From Candidatus Bathyarchaeota archaeon (GTDB lineage: Archaea > Thermoproteota > DRAE01), in NCBI GenBank assembly GCA_011041895.1, contig DRAE01000135.1:1-10805 (forward strand): DNA of 10,805 bases. The letters run 5' to 3'. The position numbers and the translations under genes are program-made. Of the stretch, positions 5,682 through 10,805 are shown in pieces; the stretch's first letter is position 1, and every line of letters starts with the position of its first letter. Under the pieces are notes generated by a model. That model was not told where the DNA came from and did not search any database. It was given only the letters and a program-made list of their open reading frames with translations.

Positions 5682-8600
5682 ATGGCATACTCCTCTAGGG
5701 CATTTACGACAGCGATTATACTCCTTCTACTAGCTCTCTCTATTTTCCTCATAAGCGATAAAGTTGATGCCCTCTCTCAGGATGGAGAGCTTAAAAATTT
5801 TAGACTAGTGAATGTAGGTGAGGGTAATTTCTTACTTACAGTAGATTTTAATCGCTTAAAATTTGAAAACTCGCTAAACCTAGTGCGTATCGAAGGATGT
5901 AACACCTTTTATTATGCTCAAGGTCTCATATTGCCATCTAAAACTCTCCGATTAATATTGGGAGTAGGTGTAACTGATGTTCACGTAGCAATAGTTGATA
6001 TGAAAGTTAAAACCGTCAAGATTCTTGGAATACAAAAACACAGGTCACCAGTTACTATATTTAGCGATAGAGGTTTAATTAAATTGCCAGACGAAAAGAG
6101 GCCTGTTGTTGAAGTTTCGCCTCCTATTATAATTCGTGGTGCTTCCGTCCTTCCCGTGAGATTTAATCCAGTAATCAAAGTAGGTGGTGGTCACGTTACA
6201 TATGTAAGCTCTATAGCTCTACAGCTTAGCGTAGCTAAGACATCAAGCTGTGAAGCTCATATCACTCAAACATTCTATAAATTGCTGAGCTCATTAGCTG
6301 ACAACTCCATCTCAGAGAGTATGTTCAAAGTTGAATCTCCAACCATAGATTATCTCATCATAACAAGGGAGGACTTTGTTTCAGCATTGCAGCCTTTAAT
6401 CGAGGAAAAAGAGTCGCATGGCTTGAAAGTGAAAACTTTGACAATAGAGTCCATATTAAGCAATTACAATGGGTCCGATGTACCTGAAAAAATTAGAAAT
6501 GCTATAAAAGATTACTATGACAGATACGGTATTGAGTGGGTTCTGCTAGCCGGTGATGACGATATAATTCCTGCAAGGAGAGTTGTATGCCAAGACATAT
6601 ACCCTGGTGTCAGAAATGAACCATCAATTTTTCCATCAGACTATTACTATGCAGGCTTAGATGGCAACTGGAACGCTGATGGAGACGAATATTTCGGAGA
6701 ACATGAGGACAATGTAGACTATGGAGCAGATGTTTTCGTAGGTCGTCTTCCGGTCAAGAATGTTCATGAGCTGGAGGCGGTTGTTCGTAAAATAGTTAGG
6801 TACAGTAGGCATCCCATTTCACCAGATAAAGCCCACCGAATGCTACTTTGTGGAGCTATAATAAGCTTCAAGGGGGAAGCTTTTGGCGGAGGGGAGACTA
6901 CAGATGATGCAATTTTGAAAACTCGAATGATCACAGACTTTATCCCAGAATACGTAAACTGTACAAGAGTTTTCCAACGCGAATACACTCCATGTGAATG
7001 TGACTACCCATTACTAAAGTACACTGTGAGAAGACTGTTCGATAGCGGTTATCCCCTTGTGAACTTTGCTGGACATGGCAACTTTAGACATGTCTACAGA
7101 AAACTTTGGTTCGACATGGATGATGATGGAGTCCCTGACATGGATGAAATCGAGGTAGACCCATATTTTGAACCTTATAACTACAACAACACAAACTGCC
7201 TGTCTCTAGTTTATGTATCCGCCTGCTGGACTGCAAGCATGGATGAAAATTCACTTGGAAAGAGCATGATTAATTACGAGTATGGAGGGGCTATAGCCTA
7301 CATTGGATGCGTACATAGTACATGGTATGCTTCGGGATGGAGATTTCCTGGAACTGGATATGATCAAGAGCTTGACTACCTCTTCTGGAAGATCTTCTTC
7401 TCTAGCGAATACTCCCTTAGAAGACCAGGATTGCTTCTATATAAGACAAAGCTTCTTTACGCCAGCATGTTTGTAAAGTTCCCCACAGGACTAGGGTATG
7501 AATATCATAGAAAGATTGTTTTATCATATACTCTATACGGTGACCCAGAGATACAAATTTGGTGCGATGACGACGTAACTCCGCCAAATATCCTATCATA
7601 TAATTGCTCTGGAGACATCTATGACAACGATAGGTCTCCCTACATGATAGAAGTAGTATTAAATGATTCATCTGGAATATTCTCTGCATGGTTTAGATAC
7701 AGTTTCGACAATGAAACATGGTCCTCTTGGATACCATATTCTCAGAGAATAGGTGCAAACAAGTTTAGATTCTACATCCCCTATAGTGAATGGTCTATGC
7801 ATGTTGGATCAATCATATATTGGCAAATTAAAGCTGAAGACGGTGACTCCGAAGAAGAATTTGATAGAGCAGTGCTGATAAGCAGGGTTTTCAAAGGAGG
7901 AAAGATCTTAGATGATGATCCCAACCCACCAAACGTTGTAACGGATGCCCCAGATATTGTATATGACAATTATACAAAACCCATAGTCCTAAAAGCCTTT
8001 GTCTCAGATGAATCTGGGATACTTAATGTTTCAATTAGATACATGTTTAACGGGACATGCTGGAGTAATTGGATAGAGGCTTCACTTTCCGAAGACGGGT
8101 ACTATTACATCGAGATTCCAAGAAGTGTATGGATAAACTTCATAGGGTCAAAGTTGAGCTGGCAGGTATCTGCCACAGACAGGGATGATGACCATCCAGG
8201 AGATGCATCGACAACCATTGTCAATGGAACTTCTATATTATTACTAGACGATGACTCAACTCCTCCAGAGATCATTGACGTATTTGTTGAGGATATGAAT
8301 CATGAAAGGGATGTAGATGCCTATGATCAATTTAGGTTCGTTGTAATAGTTCATGATCAAAGTCCACCAGTCAGGGTCTCTATAACATACATCGTAGATG
8401 GAAGATACTTTTACATAGAGTGTTCTCAACTAAATGCCTCCCTCTTTGCATCAGACTGGATAGATCCATTGCCACAATTTACCAAGATAGTGTGGAGTGT
8501 AGTTGTGGCAGACGGTGATAGGGATCGCATAAACGATGTTCTCTCATCTTACATAGAGAACATAGAGTATGTTATAAGAGCTAGAGTGTATATCCAGTGT

Positions 8601-9728
8601 CTAGCAGCTGACAGCGAATATGCTGAAGGTATTCACTTAAAGTTAATGTATAATGGACAGCTAGTCAAGGAAGGCGTATCAAACTCAACTGGATGGGCAA
8701 GACTCTCTGTACCATTTCCAGGAAATTATGTGCTGGAGGCTCTCTATGACAATATTCCTGTAGGTAATGAAACAGTACAGATAGATAGCAATATCAATGC
8801 CTCAATAACATGTAGACTATATGATTGGATTTTGAAGTTTACATCCGCGTCGGGATTAAGTCTATCAAATTTAATTGTAACCTTTGAAAGTGTAGAAACA
8901 AATAATTCACTCCTAGATGTATACTTGAATCATACATCAAAAGTCATAGTTAAAAATCTCCCAGCAAGCAGTTACCGATTGAAAGTGTATTACCTTGGAA
9001 AATTAGTCTTCAATGATATCCTAAAGCTTGAGAAAGATGATCAATTTGATCTCGTAAAATGCAGTGTTTACAAGGTTAAGATATATGTCGAAGCCGCATA
9101 TGGGGGTCCTGTTAGGGACTGTGATGTGATAATTCTAGATGACTGCAACTGCGTAGTATTTAGGCAGAAAACTGATAAAACTGGCCAACTAATGGAGGTT
9201 CTCCTTCCAGCTGGAATATATGAAATCAGGATAATCAAGAATGGTGTGACATCTTCTGAGTATACCGTAACCGTAAATGATGATTCAACGATAAAGATAC
9301 AGCTTCAAGATGTTATAAGGATTCCCCTCTTAAATGTCGAGATGAACATACTGCAGTTTATGGTTTTCATATTCTTCCCTGTAATAGCTCTCTCAATGAT
9401 GCCTCTGTTGAAGGTTTCATTGAGAACTTTGCCTAAGAGAAGGAAGGAAGTCAAGAGAGCCATAGTCATAAGGAAACCTGTCGTGAAAAGGGAAGGATAT
9501 GGCGAGGTCATTGAAACTCTAAGTGAAGCTGAGAGAATTAAACCCATGGAAGTTAAAGAGCCTAAGACAATAAAGGTCAAAAAACCTGAAGCTGAAGTGG
9601 AGCCAGTCCATAAAAAGTCTAAGCTTGACGTTCCCTATGTATATTGTCCAATATGCGATTCAAAAGTTAGTTTAACCATGAGAAAATGTCCGCGGTGTGG
9701 AATGATATTGTCAATAGACGATCAATAG
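5682..9728 (+). CDS. Secreted, membrane-anchored C25 (gingipain-like) cysteine peptidase with Ig-like repeats and cytosolic zinc ribbon
   Basis: This 1348-residue protein has a signal peptide (residues 1-30, ending near KVDA) and a propeptide-like beta region to about 215. A peptidase C25 domain (about 222-628) follows: DYLIITREDF near 223, LLAGDDDIIPA near 288, catalytic His465 in FAGHGN, catalytic Cys515 in VSACWTA, and the closing YGDPEIQIW (619-627). A calcium-loop-like DxDxDGxxDxxE (478-489) lies between the two catalytic residues. Three Ig-like domains follow, each introduced by an Asp-rich/Pro-Pro linker (629, 743, 855), then three carboxypeptidase-regulatory-like domains (about 965-1212). 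A transmembrane helix (about 1222-1244), a Lys/Arg-rich stretch and a Cys4 zinc ribbon (Cys 1322, 1325, 1336, 1339) end the chain. It probably cleaves proteins outside the cell; substrate unknown. The ATG at 5682 (AAGGGA upstream) gives a better signal peptide than the TTG at 5664. It follows the LEA-like gene after 53 nt. Confidence 0.9.
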   Translation: MAYSSRAFTTAIILLLLALSIFLISDKVDALSQDGELKNFRLVNVGEGNFLLTVDFNRLKFENSLNLVRIEGCNTFYYAQGLILPSKTLRLILGVGVTDVHVAIVDMKVKTVKILGIQKHRSPVTIFSDRGLIKLPDEKRPVVEVSPPIIIRGASVLPVRFNPVIKVGGGHVTYVSSIALQLSVAKTSSCEAHITQTFYKLLSSLADNSISESMFKVESPTIDYLIITREDFVSALQPLIEEKESHGLKVKTLTIESILSNYNGSDVPEKIRNAIKDYYDRYGIEWVLLAGDDDIIPARRVVCQDIYPGVRNEPSIFPSDYYYAGLDGNWNADGDEYFGEHEDNVDYGADVFVGRLPVKNVHELEAVVRKIVRYSRHPISPDKAHRMLLCGAIISFKGEAFGGGETTDDAILKTRMITDFIPEYVNCTRVFQREYTPCECDYPLLKYTVRRLFDSGYPLVNFAGHGNFRHVYRKLWFDMDDDGVPDMDEIEVDPYFEPYNYNNTNCLSLVYVSACWTASMDENSLGKSMINYEYGGAIAYIGCVHSTWYASGWRFPGTGYDQELDYLFWKIFFSSEYSLRRPGLLLYKTKLLYASMFVKFPTGLGYEYHRKIVLSYTLYGDPEIQIWCDDDVTPPNILSYNCSGDIYDNDRSPYMIEVVLNDSSGIFSAWFRYSFDNETWSSWIPYSQRIGANKFRFYIPYSEWSMHVGSIIYWQIKAEDGDSEEEFDRAVLISRVFKGGKILDDDPNPPNVVTDAPDIVYDNYTKPIVLKAFVSDESGILNVSIRYMFNGTCWSNWIEASLSEDGYYYIEIPRSVWINFIGSKLSWQVSATDRDDDHPGDASTTIVNGTSILLLDDDSTPPEIIDVFVEDMNHERDVDAYDQFRFVVIVHDQSPPVRVSITYIVDGRYFYIECSQLNASLFASDWIDPLPQFTKIVWSVVVADGDRDRINDVLSSYIENIEYVIRARVYIQCLAADSEYAEGIHLKLMYNGQLVKEGVSNSTGWARLSVPFPGNYVLEALYDNIPVGNETVQIDSNINASITCRLYDWILKFTSASGLSLSNLIVTFESVETNNSLLDVYLNHTSKVIVKNLPASSYRLKVYYLGKLVFNDILKLEKDDQFDLVKCSVYKVKIYVEAAYGGPVRDCDVIILDDCNCVVFRQKTDKTGQLMEVLLPAGIYEIRIIKNGVTSSEYTVTVNDDSTIKIQLQDVIRIPLLNVEMNILQFMVFIFFPVIALSMMPLLKVSLRTLPKRRKEVKRAIVIRKPVVKREGYGEVIETLSEAERIKPMEVKEPKTIKVKKPEAEVEPVHKKSKLDVPYVYCPICDSKVSLTMRKCPRCGMILSIDDQ

Positions 9729-10270
9729 TGTCTCATTATAAGTTCTTTTCCAATGACTTCACTTTCTTCACCCGTTACTTTCAAGATATACCTAATGTAA
9801 AGTTCAGCCCTATTTTTTATCTCCCATGCTCTCACGTAGACTCCAAAGCATACACTGGAATTAACTAACCCCCAGAGAATGCATAGAACAGCTATGAAAG
9901 ATAGCATACTATGGAAAATAGCTACTACAATTATTGGAAGCATGGCAGCTATAAAGAATGCTATTATTAGAGGAGCTATACCTAATTTAACCTTCCTATA
10001 CCTAAGTTTCACGGTCTCTTCTTCTGAGACACGATCCAAAAGTTTCTTCAATGCCAGCACCCTGTAAAGGCTAAAGACCAGCGTCAGTATTGACGCCAAA
10101 GCAATAGTATAGATAGCTAGCGTAAAGTGACTAAGTGAAATAATGTATGCTAAAATAGCACATGCGCCACTGGCGGCCACGTTCAAAGATACCGTGAAAA
10201 AACCTGGTCCATATCTTCCTCCAATCACATGAAAGGTCTTATTGTCATCCAATTTTACCCGTTTCCTCAA
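9722..10270 (-). CDS. Hypothetical membrane protein with four transmembrane helices
   Basis: The 182-residue protein has a basic N-terminus, two pairs of hydrophobic helices (about residues 25-46, 49-72, 97-119 and 122-145) separated by a charged loop with SEEET and KLRYRKVKL, and a charged C-terminal tail. No family motif is recognised, so no function is offered; the layout resembles many small uncharacterised archaeal membrane proteins. The start is uncertain: the TTG at 10270 has a partial GTGA 6 nt upstream, but the TATATATA sequence near 10286 predicts a transcript beginning near 10260, which would favour the TTG at 10252 or the GTG at 10228. There is no in-frame ATG near the N-terminus. 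Its stop overlaps the end of the convergent C25 peptidase gene by 7 nt. Confidence 0.72.
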   Translation of the reverse strand: MRKRVKLDDNKTFHVIGGRYGPGFFTVSLNVAASGACAILAYIISLSHFTLAIYTIALASILTLVFSLYRVLALKKLLDRVSEEETVKLRYRKVKLGIAPLIIAFFIAAMLPIIVVAIFHSMLSFIAVLCILWGLVNSSVCFGVYVRAWEIKNRAELYIRYILKVTGEESEVIGKELIMRHY

Positions 10271-10280
10271 ACTGTGTCAC

Positions 10281-10295
10281 TTTATATATATTTTT
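10281..10295. promoter_or_regulatory. AT-rich, near-palindromic TATA element, possibly bidirectional
   Basis: TTTATATATATTTTT is the strongest TATA-like sequence in this intergenic region and reads as a TATA box on both strands. On the minus strand it would start transcription near 10260, at the 5' end of the four-helix membrane gene. On the plus strand it would start near 10312, exactly where the GC-rich structured region begins. Promoters firing in both directions are known in archaea; here it is inferred from sequence only. Confidence 0.5.
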
Positions 10296-10309
10296 GTTTC
10301 ATTGGTTCC

Positions 10310-10440
10310 GCCTCGCCTAAAGGGTTCGCCTTCACAGCTTACCCATAGGGTCATGGGCGGCTGTCGAGCCCAACGGCACACGGCTCCCATATACGCCTAA
10401 CCCTATGGGGCGCTTGGAGCACTGCTCCTATCGCCCACCC
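10310..10440. ncRNA. Candidate structured non-coding RNA, family not recognised, strand uncertain
   Basis: About 62% of bases 10311-10440 are G or C, while flanking intergenic and coding DNA is clearly AT-rich, and there is no plausible coding frame. The segment is full of complementary blocks. A perfect 9-bp pairing joins 10342-10350 with 10401-10409. Local hairpins join 10334-10338 with 10360-10364, 10342-10346 with 10353-10357, 10366-10370 with 10382-10386, 10394-10397 with 10409-10412, and 10416-10420 with 10424-10428 (3-nt loop). On the plus strand the TATA sequence at 10281-10295 is well placed to start it near 10312. On the minus strand TTTATAG (10481-10475) could start it near 10452. 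I do not find the signatures of 5S rRNA, tRNA, SRP RNA, RNase P RNA or C/D-box RNA. It could be an independent RNA or the leader of the downstream transporter gene, whose ATG is 187 nt further on. Confidence 0.5.
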
Positions 10441-10530
10441 AAGAGACACCAATAATTTACAAGCCCTAAGAAGACTATAAACATTGCAAGGCTTAACAGC
10501 CTTCGAGATATAGAAAGGCACATTACAACA

Positions 10531-10556
10531 CGGAAAACCATAATCAAATGTTTCCG
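10531..10556. repeat. Small inverted repeat upstream of the substrate-binding-protein gene
   Basis: CGGAAA (10531-10536) and TTTCCG (10551-10556) are perfect inverted repeats. An additional CAT/ATG pairing (10539-10541 with 10548-10550) leaves a 6-nt loop. It lies about 70 nt before the transporter ATG and upstream of its TATA-like sequence, so it could be an operator or a hairpin ending a plus-strand RNA; a chance origin is not excluded. Confidence 0.35.
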
Positions 10557-10585
10557 CCCCAAATTTTCATAAGCTTTTTCTAAAA

Positions 10586-10594
10586 TTTTATTAA
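10586..10594 (+). promoter_or_regulatory. Possible TATA box of the substrate-binding-protein gene
   Basis: The AT-rich TTTTATTAA sequence is centred about 37 nt before the ATG at 10627, predicting a transcript start near 10615 and a leader of about 12 nt. No good Shine-Dalgarno precedes the ATG, which fits a short-leader message. A second AT block, TTTATATT near 10611, is too close to the ATG to serve. Confidence 0.35.
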
Positions 10595-10626
10595 GTCGAT
10601 GCTTGATACATTTATATTGACGACCT

Positions 10627-10805
10627 ATGAAGACTAAAATATCGTTATTATTAACTGCCTTGTTAGTGTTGTCATTGATTCCATTACTGAATTTTACGCC
10701 AGTAAAGGCAATAGAGCAGCTTGAAGACTTTACACATGGCCCAAGAATTGACAAAATAATATTCAAGATCTATACAGACCCAGAAGCAGAGTACATGGCA
10801 CTCAA
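10627..10805 (+). CDS. ABC transporter substrate-binding protein (peptide/family 5 type), 5' fragment
   Basis: Only the first 59 codons are inside the window. They encode a signal peptide: basic MKTK, a hydrophobic core rich in Leu, and a likely cleavage site after PVKA near residue 28. The next stretch is 'GPRIDKIIFKIYTDPEAEYMAL'-like sequence, which matches the strand-turn-helix of family 5 (oligopeptide/dipeptide) solute-binding proteins, where it leads into the conserved 'GEID' segment. There is no lipobox cysteine, so membrane attachment, if any, would be by a C-terminal helix, as in many archaeal binding proteins. Its role would be to capture peptides or other small solutes outside the cell and hand them to an ABC permease, probably encoded just downstream. 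The frame is open to the last base. Confidence 0.68.
   Translation, partial: MKTKISLLLTALLVLSLIPLLNFTPVKAIEQLEDFTHGPRIDKIIFKIYTDPEAEYMAL

Noticed and set aside
9686..9868. Plus-strand open frame of 60 codons after the C25 gene
   Set aside because: It lies across the end of the peptidase gene and antisense to the four-helix membrane gene; the sequence has no membrane or domain signature.
10416..10428. The GGAGC-ACT-GCTCC hairpin as an intrinsic terminator
   Set aside because: No T-run follows on either strand, so it does not look like a bacterial-type or archaeal terminator; it is better read as part of the RNA fold.
10310..10440. Interpretation of the GC-rich island as 5S rRNA, tRNA, SRP RNA or RNase P RNA
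   Set aside because: I looked on both strands for the 5S loop C/GAAGUUAAG core, the tRNA GGTTCRA T-arm, the SRP helix 8 GGAAGG-AGCAG core and the RNase P GAGGAAAGUCC/ACAGAA cores. None is present; a covariance search would be the proper test.
10428..10766. Minus-strand open frame of 112 codons covering the start of the binding-protein gene and part of the GC-rich island
   Set aside because: It crosses the predicted RNA and the promoter of the binding-protein gene, has no family features, and the plus strand has a convincing signal peptide and domain start.
1..10805. Mobile element, CRISPR array, toxin-antitoxin or defence island
   Set aside because: No transposase or integrase motifs, terminal repeats, regularly spaced direct repeats or recognised defence domains are seen; the genes have uniform codon style.

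Overview
The window reads as a chromosomal segment of a thermophilic archaeon, probably from the Thermoproteota/TACK side, though the exact lineage cannot be fixed from it. The signs are TATA-box promoters close to start codons, leaderless or GGTG-type starts, GTG and TTG starts, many AGA/AGG and ATA codons, a Dph6-type diphthamide domain, and several surface proteins with Ig-like folds and many N-glycosylation sequons. Coding DNA is AT-leaning. One non-coding island of about 130 nt reaches about 62% G+C, as structured RNAs often do in thermophiles. I see no mobile element, CRISPR array, tRNA or rRNA.

Layout. (1) Positions 1-911, plus strand: the 3' end of a membrane-anchored surface protein, followed by a MarC-family membrane protein whose Shine-Dalgarno overlaps the upstream stop codon. 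(2) Positions 903-3344, minus strand: an unrecognised helical protein, and upstream of it a fusion of a class-II glutamine amidotransferase/asparagine synthetase with a Dph6-type diphthine-ammonia ligase. (3) Positions 3345-3494: a divergent promoter region with a 6-bp inverted repeat. (4) Positions 3495-5628, plus strand: a cation/proton antiporter with a long cytosolic coiled-coil tail, overlapping a membrane-anchored LEA14-like protein. (5) Positions 5682-9728, plus strand: a 1348-residue secreted, membrane-anchored C25 (gingipain-like) cysteine peptidase with Ig-like and carboxypeptidase-regulatory-like repeats and a cytosolic zinc ribbon. (6) Positions 9722-10270, minus strand: an unrecognised four-helix membrane protein. 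(7) Positions 10271-10626: an intergenic stretch with an AT-rich TATA sequence, the GC-rich predicted RNA and a small hairpin. (8) Positions 10627-10805, plus strand: the start of an ABC-transporter substrate-binding protein, cut by the window end.

These genes do not form one operon. Themes are the cell surface (Ig-like anchored protein, surface peptidase, substrate-binding protein) and ion or stress homeostasis (antiporter plus LEA-like protein). The items most worth a second look are the AsnB-Dph6 fusion, the GC-rich predicted RNA at about 10310-10440, the trans-envelope C25 peptidase with a calcium-loop-like insertion between its catalytic residues and an intracellular zinc ribbon, and the antiporter that mixes CPA1 and CPA2 motifs.
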